This document shows, piece after piece, positions 15,879 to 23,771 of a stretch of 39,360 bases of DNA. How positions within the stretch are numbered: the first letter of the stretch is position 1; every line of letters begins with the position of its first letter. The translations under genes were made by a program, and so were the position numbers. The notes under the pieces were generated by a model, which ran no database searches, was not told the DNA's origin, and saw nothing but the letters and a program-made list of their open reading frames with translations. This DNA comes from Streptosporangiales bacterium (GTDB taxonomy: Bacteria; Actinomycetota; Actinomycetes; Streptosporangiales; WHST01), in the NCBI GenBank assembly GCA_009379825.1, contig WHTA01000054.1, positions 1-39,360 on the forward strand, given 5' to 3'.

Positions 15879-16649
15879 TTATTGTCGACGATCGACAGCC
15901 AGATTACCGTGCTGACCGCCTGTCGCCCGCAGCAACCACTGGCCGTCCCCTGTCGCGTGCCGTCCGGCCAGCCGGGCAGCGGCCCACATCGTGGCCTGGT
16001 TGGCCGTGACCACCGGCTTGCCCAGCTCTTGCTCGAGCGGCGCGATGACGTCGTACGTCGCCAGGTTCGTACACGACACGCAGACCGCCTCCGCGTCCGG
16101 GCGATCGGCCCTGCGGATCAGGTCCATCGTGGTCTCCGGGGAGACGTTCTTGATGCCACTGCTGAGCCCCAGGTTCGTGCTGGCAGCCAACGTCATCCCG
16201 GCCTCGGCAAGGAAGCTCGCGAACAAGGCGGTGAGCGGATCGTTATACGGCGTGGCCGCCGCCACCCGGGTCACACCGAGGCTGCGCAACGCTTCCACGA
16301 GGGCGCCGCTCGTCGTGACCGCGGCCGGAGCCCCCGCGTCCCGCATGCCCTCGACGAGCTTCCGTTCGCCGACGTGGCCGCGGACGAAGCTGCACGACGT
16401 GCATGCGTACGCATACGCCGCAGCCTCGGTGTCCAGCAGACACCGCACGCTGTCCTCGACCGCACGGACCTTGCTGATGCTCTCGATCGTTCCGACCGTC
16501 GCATCGGCCGGGCCGTTCTCGACCCGCGCAGTCCTGGTGAAGTACAGCGTCACGCCCGGCGGCGCCCACCGCCAGAGCTCCCGGTCGTGCGCCATGTCAT
16601 GTGGAACGACAACACCAACACCCACTGATCGTGCAGACCCGTCAACCAT
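15879..16649 (-). CDS. maleate isomerase / Asp-Glu racemase-family enzyme
   Basis: A 256-residue enzyme starting at the ATG at 16649, with a GAGTGAGG ribosome site before it. Both cysteine motifs of the family are present: ACTSCSF near residue 83 and CVSCTNL near residue 196, giving the two catalytic cysteines of the pseudo-symmetric racemase fold. VGTIESISKVRAVEDSV and PYNDPLTALF fit the maleate cis-trans isomerase/arylmalonate decarboxylase branch better than true amino-acid racemases. It may isomerise or decarboxylate an unsaturated or substituted dicarboxylate, which would suit the MHS carboxylate-type transporter nearby. The stop codon is the first base-triplet of one GntR operator (15881), and another operator lies in its promoter. 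The precise substrate cannot be told. Confidence 0.85.
   Translation of the reverse strand: MVDGSARSVGVGVVVPHDMAHDRELWRWAPPGVTLYFTRTARVENGPADATVGTIESISKVRAVEDSVRCLLDTEAAAYAYACTSCSFVRGHVGERKLVEGMRDAGAPAAVTTSGALVEALRSLGVTRVAAATPYNDPLTALFASFLAEAGMTLAASTNLGLSSGIKNVSPETTMDLIRRADRPDAEAVCVSCTNLATYDVIAPLEQELGKPVVTANQATMWAAARLAGRHATGDGQWLLRATGGQHGNLAVDRRQ
15881..15892. promoter_or_regulatory. GntR operator before the GntR gene
   Basis: ATTGTCGACGAT, one base off the perfect palindrome at 16674-16685. It covers the last codons of the enzyme gene and lies 48 bases upstream of the GntR start, suggesting an internal, autoregulated promoter. Confidence 0.5.
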
Positions 16650-16660
16650 GCCCTCACTCT

Positions 16661-16686
16661 AGTATACAAACCGATTGTCGACAATC
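16661..16686 (-). promoter_or_regulatory. promoter and GntR operator of the isomerase/racemase-family gene
   Basis: On the minus strand a -10-like TATACT (complement of 16661-16666) lies 11 bases before the ATG at 16649. Directly upstream is GATTGTCGACAATC (16673-16686), a perfect 14-base palindrome that would place a repressor between -10 and -35. The region is distinctly A+T-richer than its surroundings. No good -35 hexamer is visible. Confidence 0.65.
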
Positions 16687-16739
16687 TGATTGGTCGCCGT
16701 GAATTGCGATCACGCTCCGCCGGGGTACGGGACGGTCTT

Positions 16740-17160
16740 GCGCGCGCGACGCAGCGCCTGCGCCCTCCATGCGCAGGCGCTCGAGCAACGTCTTGGCGTA
16801 GCCGGCCGCGTCGGCGTTCAGCGACGCGCCATCCTCCCAGGCGTTGTAGTAGTTGGGAAGGCGAGTCCGTCGCGAATGGTCACCGCGTGCAGCTCGGTCA
16901 GCACGTTCTCCAGGTGGAGCACCGCGTGTCGGCCGTCGGCGCCGTAGCTGACGAAGGCCACCGGCTTCGCCGTCCGTGCGTGAAGCCAGTCGATGAGCGC
17001 CTTCACCGAGGCCGGACAGCTGTGGTTGTACTCGGGTGTGGCGACGACGAACGCACGCACCTGCGCCACCCCCGCGCGAGGGGCATCCTCCGCGACTGGG
17101 GACCAGGTCGCCGACGAACAAGCCTTCGACCTGTGACTCGGCCCGTCGATATCCGCGAGA
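16740..17160 (-). pseudogene. NADPH-dependent FMN reductase remnant
   Basis: The minus-strand frame from a GTG at 17069 reads AFVVATPEYNHSCPASVKALIDWL, the FMN-binding core of the NADPH-dependent FMN reductase/azoreductase family, followed by KPVAFVSYGADGRHAV. At about 16861 the frame changes: FPNYYNAWEDG and AAGYAKTLLERL, the normal C-terminus, continue in another frame because one C seems lost. The N-terminal Rossmann strand and GSxR phosphate loop are absent or unrecognisable, so this is a truncated, frameshifted gene. No ribosome site fits the GTG well. Confidence 0.7.
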
Positions 17161-17302
17161 CGCTGGAACTACCCGACCCGGACGCCCAACAACTGGTCGT
17201 GTTCCTACCCGCCGACGAAACCACGGCAACACGCTCCGCGCCGTCCGAGGTGTACGGGCTGTTGTGGAAGAGCCCACGACGGCTGGGTTATAGTCGCGGC
17301 CT

Positions 17303-17321
17303 AGCCGGCGGGGGGCCGGCT
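17303..17321 (+). other. hairpin in the leader of the DUF2188 gene
   Basis: AGCCGGC (17303-17309) and GCCGGCT (17315-17321) pair around a G5 loop and are followed by TT, 19 bases before the ATG at 17340. A TATAGT box lies just upstream at 17289-17294. The hairpin could affect translation or end upstream transcripts; it is too short to call firmly. Confidence 0.3.
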
Positions 17322-17339
17322 TTCGAAGGGGGACGCACG

Positions 17340-17651
17340 ATGACGCCTACGCGCACGCCGTTTCAGGTTGTCCCGACTGCAGGTGGTTGGGAGATCAGGC
17401 AGGACGGTGTCGCCCTGCTCACGGTGCAGACCAAGCAGGTGGCGATCGACGAAGCCATTGTCCAAGCCGAGCTGACGAAGCCGAGCTCCGTCGCTGTGCT
17501 GGACGCCGCCGGCCGGGTCGAGGAGGAAGCCAACCTCGGCGACCCGTTACCGCAGGCGTCCCCTCGTCGGCGGCGCCAGCCCCCGGCCGAGAACGGCGAC
17601 GAGCAGCAGCCGGCAGCTGAGCAGCAGGAGCAGGCAAGACAAGCCAGCTAG
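17340..17651 (+). CDS. DUF2188-family small protein
   Basis: A 103-residue protein from the ATG at 17340, preceded by GAAGGGGGAC. Residues 6-65 match the DUF2188 pattern: FQVVPTAGGWEIRQDG, then VQTKQVAIDEAIVQAEL and VAVLDAAGRVEEEANLGD. DUF2188 domains are small beta-alpha folds of unknown function that often tolerate stress-related contexts. The rest is a Gln/Glu/Arg-rich, probably disordered tail. A clear paralogue lies at 33314-33598 in this window, with the same VQTKQVA core. It converges with the PiT gene, 15 bases between stops. Confidence 0.82.
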   Translation: MTPTRTPFQVVPTAGGWEIRQDGVALLTVQTKQVAIDEAIVQAELTKPSSVAVLDAAGRVEEEANLGDPLPQASPRRRRQPPAENGDEQQPAAEQQEQARQAS

Positions 17652-17666
17652 TCGCGTACGGGCCGC

Positions 17667-18668
17667 TCAGATCACCAGTTGGAGCGGTACGTAGCAGAGC
17701 GCTGCGACCGTACCGGCGCCTGGAAGCGTGCACACCCACGCGATGACGATGTTGCCCGCCACGCCCCACCGCACCGCGGACAGCCGCCGGGTGGACCCGG
17801 CGCCTGCGATGGCCGAGGTGATCGTGTGGGTGGTGGACACGGGGACGCTGAACACGAACGCGGTGGTGTACAGCACCGCGGCGCCGCTCATCTCGGCCGC
17901 GAAGCCCTGCGGCGGGTCCAGGTGGACGATCCGGCGGCCGAGGGTGCGCATGATCCGCCAGCCGCCTGCCCACGTGCCGGCCGCAAGCGCCACCGCGACC
18001 GAGAGGATCACCCACAGCGGTACCTGGAAGTCGTCCTGCATGCCGACGGTGACGAGCGCGAGGACGATGACACCCATCGTCTTCTGCGCGTCCTGCAGGC
18101 CGTGCCCGAGCGCCATCGCGGACGCCGAGATCGCCTGGGCGACCCGGAACCCGCGTCCGACCGGCCCCGGCGCACGGTTCCTGAAGATCCACGTGATGGC
18201 GAGCATCACGCAGAACGCGAGCGTGAACCCGATCAGCGGGGACGCGATCATCGGGATGACCACCTTCTCGCCCACGCCGGACCAGTGCACGGCAGTACCG
18301 GACGCGAGTGCGGCGCCGACCAGGCCGCCGATGAGCGCGTGCGACGATGACGACGGCAGCCCGAACGCCCAGGTAAACAGGTTCCATGCGATCGCACCGA
18401 CGAGCGCGGCGAGCACCACCACCAGCCCGCCCTCGGTCGCCGGCGTAGCGATGATCCCGCTGCCGACCGTCACCGCGACACCCGTACCGAGCAGGGCGCC
18501 GATGAAGTTCATCACCGCACCGAGCGCCAGCGCGATCCGTGGCGTCAGTGCGCGCGTCGACACACTGGTCGCGATCGCGTTCGCCGCGTCGTGGAAACCG
18601 TTGGTGAAGTCGAACACCAACGCCACTGCGACGAGGAGGAACAGCTCGAACCACTGCACGCCGATCAC
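17667..18668 (-). CDS. pit: PiT-family inorganic phosphate transporter
   Basis: A 333-residue membrane protein with the two inverted PiT signature repeats: FDFTNGFHDAANAIATSVSTRAL near residues 20-42 (GFHDAANAIA is diagnostic) and GHGLQDAQKTMGVI near residue 205, the diverged second copy. SSSHALIGGL and VSTTHTITSAIAG are the paired substrate-site motifs. About ten transmembrane segments are visible. The family takes up metal-phosphate with protons at low affinity. The GTG at 18668 has a purine-rich GAGTAGG site before it. No PhoU-like DUF47 regulator gene, often a partner, lies directly adjacent; the upstream neighbour is a methyltransferase 26 bases away on the same strand. Confidence 0.93.
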   Translation of the reverse strand: MIGVQWFELFLLVAVALVFDFTNGFHDAANAIATSVSTRALTPRIALALGAVMNFIGALLGTGVAVTVGSGIIATPATEGGLVVVLAALVGAIAWNLFTWAFGLPSSSSHALIGGLVGAALASGTAVHWSGVGEKVVIPMIASPLIGFTLAFCVMLAITWIFRNRAPGPVGRGFRVAQAISASAMALGHGLQDAQKTMGVIVLALVTVGMQDDFQVPLWVILSVAVALAAGTWAGGWRIMRTLGRRIVHLDPPQGFAAEMSGAAVLYTTAFVFSVPVSTTHTITSAIAGAGSTRRLSAVRWGVAGNIVIAWVCTLPGAGTVAALCYVPLQLVI

Positions 18669-18694
18669 CTACTCGGCTCGCGAGGCGGACGCCG

Positions 18695-19330
18695 TCAGGC
18701 GGTGGAGTTGACCTCGACGACGCACAGCCGGCAGGTGGCACCGTCCGGGCCATCGAAGATGGGGTGCTCGTCGGCCTCGCGTACGGTCACCACACCACGC
18801 TCGGCCATACCGTCCAGGTGCGCCTTGTAGCCGCCGGACTCCCAGACCCGCGCCAGCACCGTAGCCACGACGACTCCCCCGGCACGCACGACGCGGACGA
18901 ACTCGTCGAACGCCGCCGGGCCGACGTGGCCGTCGGTCAGCGTGCCCACGCACAGCACCGCGTCGTAGCTGTCGTCGGCGAACTCCAGCGGCCGGGTGAG
19001 GTCGGTCTTCACCAGGTTGCGGTAGACGCCCCGCCCCCTGGCCCGCTCGAGCATGCCCTCGGAGATGTCCGCCCCGTCGATCGTCACCGACAGCCGCTCG
19101 TTCAGCGCCACACCCGCCAAGCCGGTGCCACACCCGGCGTCGAGTACCACCCCGACGCCCGGCGCGACGTCGGCCAACCGCGCCGCCGCGAGCCCCGGCC
19201 CGAGATACCCCAGGCCGTCGACCGTGTCGGCGTCATAGTTCCCGGCCCACTCGTCGTAGACCTCCTCGGCCTCGTCCACACCCTGGAGGTTGTAGACGCG
19301 CTGCAGCACCCGTTCCGGTGTCTCGGACAC
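18695..19330 (-). CDS. class I SAM-dependent methyltransferase (WBSCR27-like)
   Basis: A 211-residue methyltransferase from a GTG at 19330. VYDEWAGNYDADT near residue 24 and VLDAGCGTGLAG near 62 (SAM-binding) resemble the WBSCR27/Williams-Beuren-type small-molecule methyltransferases. GADISEGMLERAR is the acidic motif II and YDAVLCVGTLTDGHV is motif IV. The C-terminal CRLCVVEV is a beta strand with two cysteines. The substrate is unknown. It precedes the PiT gene with only 26 bases between, so the two may be co-transcribed, although no shared role is obvious. It is divergent from the transporter operon starting at 19496. Confidence 0.85.
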   Translation of the reverse strand: MSETPERVLQRVYNLQGVDEAEEVYDEWAGNYDADTVDGLGYLGPGLAAARLADVAPGVGVVLDAGCGTGLAGVALNERLSVTIDGADISEGMLERARGRGVYRNLVKTDLTRPLEFADDSYDAVLCVGTLTDGHVGPAAFDEFVRVVRAGGVVVATVLARVWESGGYKAHLDGMAERGVVTVREADEHPIFDGPDGATCRLCVVEVNSTA

Positions 19331-19419
19331 GCTTGATCACCCCATCGTCTTCGCGACCGCATCCCACGGTTCCACATCATGGCCGCGGGAGACAGGCCAA
19401 CCATGGGACGTCGAGATTT

Positions 19420-19457
19420 GGTTAACCGTTGACAGACAACCCTACGGGACTCATCAT
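19420..19457 (+). promoter_or_regulatory. probable promoter with operator-like repeats for the transporter operon
   Basis: TTGACA at 19429-19434 and CATCAT at 19452-19457 are 17 bases apart. Overlapping the -35 box is GTTGACAGACAAC (19428-19440), a partly symmetric GTTG/CAAC element, and just upstream is the perfect 8-base dyad GGTTAACC (19420-19427). Either could bind the GntR protein encoded three genes downstream. Evidence is pattern only. Confidence 0.45.
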
Positions 19458-19495
19458 GCTCGGAACCGCAATCGCACGACAGGGTGGTCGTGAGG

Positions 19496-20998
19496 ATGAG
19501 CCAGCAGGCTGCAGCGTCGAAGCGTCGGTCGGGGACCAGCAGGTACGAGGAACCACCACTCACCGGCGAGGAACGGACGGCAGGTAGGTACCGCCCGCTA
19601 CGGGTCGTCTCCCGGGTACCTCCGTACCTGGGCTGGTTGGCGTTCTTCGGGCCGGGGATCGTCTACGTGGCGCTGGCACAGGGCAGCGGCGAGCTGATCT
19701 TCTGGCCGTACGTGGTGGCCAAGTACGGTCCCGCGTTCCTCGGCCTGATCATCCCTGCGTGCTTCCTGCAGTACGCGGTCGCCGTCGAGATCGGGCGCTA
19801 CACGGCGACGACCGGGGAGACGTTCTTCAGCGGCTTCCGACGGTTGCATCCGGTGTACTCGGCCGTTCTCTGGGTGATGCTCGCCATCACGTTCCTGTGG
19901 TTCGCGGGCTACGCGAGCGCGGGTTCGACGGCGCTGGTCGCACTGACCAACTTCCCACCCGGCCTCAGCCCGCGAGGGCAGACGCTGTTCTGGTCGTACT
20001 TCGTGGTGGTCGTGTTCACCCTCATCCTGGTGTTCGGCAAGGTCGTGTACTCGATCATCGAGAAGTTCATGGGGCTGGTGGCCGTGCTCACCGTGGTCGG
20101 TCTGGTGTTCGCCGCCTTCCACCCGGCTGTGCTGCAGGTGTGGCCGGAGTTCTTGGCACGCACGATGACCTTCCAGGTCTCGTGGCCGGACAACTGGGAC
20201 CCCGCCGACGCGAGCGGCCTCACCTCGGCGCTCATCTTCGCCGGAGCCGGTGGCTTCTTCTCGGTCATGTACAGCTACTGGGCCCGCGACAAGGGAGTGG
20301 GCCTGGCGCGTTACGTCGGACGGATCACCAGCCCGGTCACGGGCGAGAAGGAAGCGATCCCCGACACCGGCTACCTGTTCACCGACACGGCAGAGAACCG
20401 CAAGAACTACAAGGGCTGGATGCGGTGGATCCACATCGATCCCGCCTTCGCGACGATCACGAACACTGTCACGCTGCTCATGACGTGCGTGCTCGCGTAT
20501 GCACTGCTCTGGCCGAAGGGCCTCGTCCCCGAGGAGTTCGACATCGCGGTGGTGCAGGCCGAGTTCTTCCGCAACTCGTTCGGGCTGATCGGCGGCCTCA
20601 TCTTCTTCTTCGTGGCCGCGTGTTTCCTCGCCGACACCTGGCTTGCGACGACGGACGCCGTAGCCAGGATGCACGCCGACTACTTCATCTCCAACTCCGC
20701 GCGGGTACGCCGCTGGGGGTTCAGGAAGGCGTACTACGTGTTCGTGGCCATCCTCGTCGTCATCAGCCTCGCTACGCTCCCGCTCGCCGAGCCTGGCACG
20801 CTGCTCACGATCGGCGGCGTGCTGAACGCGTTGGCGATGGCGATATACATCCCCGGGCTGATCTACCTGAACTACGTCAAGATCCCACGGCAGCTGCCGG
20901 GTTGGGCCCGTCCACGCAAGCTGTCGCTGGCCTTGATCTGCCTGTCGGGAGTCGCCTACCTGGCGCTCGGGATCGCGTACCTAGCCACCTTCTTGTGA
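19496..20998 (+). CDS. Nramp-related membrane transporter lacking the metal-site motifs
   Basis: About 500 residues with some eleven transmembrane segments of the Nramp (APC/LeuT) fold, from the ATG at 19496 (GTG 19484 is in frame). TM1 reads FFGPGIVYVALAQGSGELIF: the metal-binding DPGN of true Nramp proteins is replaced by QGSGE. The TM6 MPH motif is also absent; GFFSVMYSYWARD stands in its place. A divalent-metal role is therefore unlikely, and an organic or other substrate is more probable. The gene heads an operon with an oxidoreductase seven bases downstream, a GntR regulator and an SDR, so it probably imports the compound these enzymes degrade. Confidence 0.8.
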   Translation: MSQQAAASKRRSGTSRYEEPPLTGEERTAGRYRPLRVVSRVPPYLGWLAFFGPGIVYVALAQGSGELIFWPYVVAKYGPAFLGLIIPACFLQYAVAVEIGRYTATTGETFFSGFRRLHPVYSAVLWVMLAITFLWFAGYASAGSTALVALTNFPPGLSPRGQTLFWSYFVVVVFTLILVFGKVVYSIIEKFMGLVAVLTVVGLVFAAFHPAVLQVWPEFLARTMTFQVSWPDNWDPADASGLTSALIFAGAGGFFSVMYSYWARDKGVGLARYVGRITSPVTGEKEAIPDTGYLFTDTAENRKNYKGWMRWIHIDPAFATITNTVTLLMTCVLAYALLWPKGLVPEEFDIAVVQAEFFRNSFGLIGGLIFFFVAACFLADTWLATTDAVARMHADYFISNSARVRRWGFRKAYYVFVAILVVISLATLPLAEPGTLLTIGGVLNALAMAIYIPGLIYLNYVKIPRQLPGWARPRKLSLALICLSGVAYLALGIAYLATFL

Positions 20999-21005
20999 GG
21001 CGCCT

Positions 21006-22334
21006 GTGAACCTGCTCAACCTGCTGTCCGCCCGTGCCGAGCCGATCCGCTGTGCGGTACTCGGGTGCGGGAAGTTCGCCACCATGTTCCTGAGCCAGGC
21101 CAGGCGGCTGCCCAACCTGCACGTGGCCGCCGTCGCCGACCTGTCGGCCGAACGTGCCCGGGTCGCACTGATGGAGGCGGGATATCCGGCCGAAGGGATC
21201 GGTTCGCCCTCGCTGCAGCGGGCGGTGGCCGAGGGCACCACCTACGTGACCGAGCAGTCCGGGGACCTGCTCGGCGCCTCCGGGATCGACGTGGTCGTCG
21301 AGGCCACCGGCGACCCGCTCGCCGCGACGGAGCACGCGGCTGCGGCAATCGACGGTGGCCAGCATGTGGTGATGGTCAGCGTGGAAGCCGACGTCCTCGT
21401 GGGTCCGCTGCTTGCGCAGCGGGCGGGTCGCAACGGTGTCGTCTACTCGATGGCGTACGGCGACCAACCGGCCCTGATCTCCGAACTGGTCGACTGGGCG
21501 CGGATCGTCGGACTGGACGTGGTCGCCGCAGGCAAGGGCACCAAGTACCTGCCCGAGTACCACTCCTCGACACCCGAGACGGTGTGGGACCACTACGGCT
21601 TCACCGTGGCGTACGCACGCGAGGCGCGACTCAACGCCGCGATGTTCAACTCGTTCCTCGACGGCACCAAGTCCGCGATCGAGATGGCCGCGGTCGCCAA
21701 CGCCACCGGGCTCGTGCCGCCCGAAGACGGGCTGCGGTTCCCGCCCGCGGGAGTGGACGATCTCGCCGCCGTCTGCATCCCCGAGGCGGCCGGCGGCGCG
21801 CTGCCGCACTCCGGCACCGTGGAGGTGGTGTCCAGCCTGCACCGCGACGGCAGCGAGGTGGCCAGGGACCTGCGCTGGGGCGTCTACGTGACGGTGCAGG
21901 CACCGTCGGACTACGTCGCGCGATGCTTCGCCGAGTACGGTCTGTCCACCGACGCCTCGGGCAGGTTCACGACCATGTACCGGCCCTACCACCTGATCGG
22001 TCTCGAGCTCACCGTCAGCGTAGTTTCTGCGGCGCTTCGCGGGGAGCCGACAGGTACACCGGCGTACCTCACGGCAGACGTCGTCGCGACCGCCAAGCGC
22101 GACCTGACCGCAGGCGACGAGCTGGACGGCGAGGGTGGGTTTACTGTGTTCGGCATGCTGACCACAGCCGCCGCGTCGCGTGCATCGCAGCTCCTCCCCA
22201 TCGGGCTGGCTCGCGGGGCACGGGTGCTGCGTCCCGCGCCCCGGGGCACACCACTGAGCTGGGCCGACGTGGAGGTACCCGGTGACTCGCTGGCGCGGCG
22301 GCTACGCACCGAGCTGTTGCAACGATCGGAGTGA
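21006..22334 (+). CDS. NAD(P)-dependent homoserine-dehydrogenase-like oxidoreductase with SAF domain
   Basis: A 442-residue protein from a GTG at 21006, seven bases after the transporter stop. The N-terminus is a Rossmann NAD(P) fold (CAVLGCGKFATMFL), with VVVEATGDPLAATEHA and HVVMVSVEADVLVG typical of the homoserine-dehydrogenase-like group sometimes annotated with flagellar FlgA because of a C-terminal SAF domain. The SAF-like part is near residues 350-430 (VATAKRDLTAGDEL, then LARGARVLRPAPRGTPLSWADV). The true reaction of this group is not established here. It lies between a transporter and a GntR/SDR pair, indicating a catabolic dehydrogenase working on a hydroxy- or amino-acid-like compound. 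Confidence 0.82.
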   Translation: MNLLNLLSARAEPIRCAVLGCGKFATMFLSQARRLPNLHVAAVADLSAERARVALMEAGYPAEGIGSPSLQRAVAEGTTYVTEQSGDLLGASGIDVVVEATGDPLAATEHAAAAIDGGQHVVMVSVEADVLVGPLLAQRAGRNGVVYSMAYGDQPALISELVDWARIVGLDVVAAGKGTKYLPEYHSSTPETVWDHYGFTVAYAREARLNAAMFNSFLDGTKSAIEMAAVANATGLVPPEDGLRFPPAGVDDLAAVCIPEAAGGALPHSGTVEVVSSLHRDGSEVARDLRWGVYVTVQAPSDYVARCFAEYGLSTDASGRFTTMYRPYHLIGLELTVSVVSAALRGEPTGTPAYLTADVVATAKRDLTAGDELDGEGGFTVFGMLTTAAASRASQLLPIGLARGARVLRPAPRGTPLSWADVEVPGDSLARRLRTELLQRSE

Positions 22335-22336
22335 CG

Positions 22337-23032
22337 ATGGCCGGACTCCCGCACCCTGGCCAGCCGGCGCTCGGCGGCCTCGGCGACACGGTCACCAGCT
22401 ACCTGCGCGACGCGATCCTGGCCGGGCATCTGCAGGACGGCCAGCGCATCGTGGAGCGCGACGTCGCGGAGATCCTGGGAGTGAGCCGCGGCCCGGTCCG
22501 CGATGCGCTGCGACAGCTGGAAGCAGAGGGACTCGTCGTCTCGTCGCCCCGCCGCGGCAGTCACGTCGCCTCGCTGACGCCTGACGCAGGCTTGGAGATC
22601 ATGGCGATCCGCGCCGTCGTCGAGCCGCTGGCGGTCTCGTTCCTCCTGCAGCCGCAAGAGGAACAGCACTTCGAGGCACTGCACGACATCCTGACCCGGC
22701 TGCGCACGGCGTGCGAACAGGGCGACTGGTCGCAGGCCGTGCAGCAGGACTTCGCGCTGCACCGACAGCTGTACGTGCTCTGCGGTCGCCGGCGGCTGTT
22801 GCGCATCTGGGACGACCTTGGCGCACCGCTGCTGCACATCTTCCGCCTCAACCGGCACCTCTACGACGACATCGGCCAGGTCTACGACAACCACGCCGCA
22901 TTGGTCGCGGCGATCGAGGGCGGTGACTCCGAGCGCGCCGAGCGCGCCATCAAGGAACACGTGACGATGTTCCAGCCGCGACTACTCGAGCTCATGGCGA
23001 TCAGGAACGACGCCGATGACGAAGGCAGCTGA
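22337..23032 (+). CDS. GntR-family regulator, FCD subfamily
   Basis: A 231-residue regulator. The ATG at 22337 is preferred (GGAG five bases upstream) to the GTG at 22331 that overlaps the upstream stop. The HTH reads LRDAILAGHLQDGQRI and LGVSRGPVRDALRQLEAEGLV. The FCD ligand domain keeps the metal set: Asp and His in QDFALH, His in YDNHAALV and His in IKEHVTMF. It is embedded in the operon it probably controls, between the SAF-domain oxidoreductase and the SDR, whose start it overlaps by 17 bases. A likely target is the operator-like element at 19420-19440. Confidence 0.9.
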   Translation: MAGLPHPGQPALGGLGDTVTSYLRDAILAGHLQDGQRIVERDVAEILGVSRGPVRDALRQLEAEGLVVSSPRRGSHVASLTPDAGLEIMAIRAVVEPLAVSFLLQPQEEQHFEALHDILTRLRTACEQGDWSQAVQQDFALHRQLYVLCGRRRLLRIWDDLGAPLLHIFRLNRHLYDDIGQVYDNHAALVAAIEGGDSERAERAIKEHVTMFQPRLLELMAIRNDADDEGS

Positions 23033-23762
23033 CCCGGCAGCCGCCGCCGTCGTCACCGGGGCGAGCCGCGGCATCGGCAAGGCGATCGCGCGCCGGCTCG
23101 CCGAGGACGGCTACCGGATGGTGCTCGTTGACGTGCTCGACGACGTCCGCGAGGTCGCAGCGGAACTCGTGGACGCAACCGCGTACGTCACCGACGTTCG
23201 CGACGACCACGCGCTGCGTCAGGTCATGGCCGCCGCGAGTCCACTCGAGGTGCTGGTGAACTGCGCGGGAAGCTGCCATCGCACCAGCTTCGCCGAGATG
23301 ACACCGGAGAACTGGCGGAAGGACGTCGACACCAACCTCACCGCCACGTTCTTCGCCTGCCAGGCCGCCGTCTTCCCGCACATGCGCGACCAGCGGTACG
23401 GCCGGATCGTGAACATCGCGTCCGTGTCCGGCAAGATCGGCGGCATCGGCCCCGTACAGCGGGACGCCGCGGGCGGCCGGTCCGGTCCCGCCTACGCCGC
23501 ATCCAAGGCCGGCGTCATCAACCTCACCCGGTGGATCGCCCGCGAGATCGGGCAGTGGGGCATCACGTGCAATGCCGTAGCGCCAGGGCCGATCGCCACC
23601 GAGATGACCGAAGGACACAGCTATGGGCTGGACGACATGCCCATCCCGCGCATGGGCACGCCCACCGAGGTCGCCGACGCGGTCGCGTACCTCGCCGCCC
23701 GCGAACGCGGCTACACCACCGGCGCCTGCCTGCACGTCGACGGCGGGCTCGTACGTGCGTGA
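23016..23762 (+). CDS. short-chain dehydrogenase/reductase (SDR)
   Basis: A 248-residue classical SDR. The cofactor motif TGASRGIGKAIA begins near residue 15, NCAG is near 85, and the catalytic set Asn-Ser-Tyr-Lys is present, with SVSG and YAASKAG around residues 145-168. The C-terminal GACLHVDGGLV is standard. The fold is that of the FabG-like 3-oxoacyl or polyol/hydroxyacid dehydrogenases; an Asp after the second strand (LVDVLDD) suggests NAD(H) preference. It overlaps the GntR gene by 17 bases and is the last gene of the transporter operon, converging with the MocR gene 9 bases away. Confidence 0.92.
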   Translation: MTKAADPAAAAVVTGASRGIGKAIARRLAEDGYRMVLVDVLDDVREVAAELVDATAYVTDVRDDHALRQVMAAASPLEVLVNCAGSCHRTSFAEMTPENWRKDVDTNLTATFFACQAAVFPHMRDQRYGRIVNIASVSGKIGGIGPVQRDAAGGRSGPAYAASKAGVINLTRWIAREIGQWGITCNAVAPGPIATEMTEGHSYGLDDMPIPRMGTPTEVADAVAYLAARERGYTTGACLHVDGGLVRA

Positions 23763-23771
23763 CGCGTGCGG

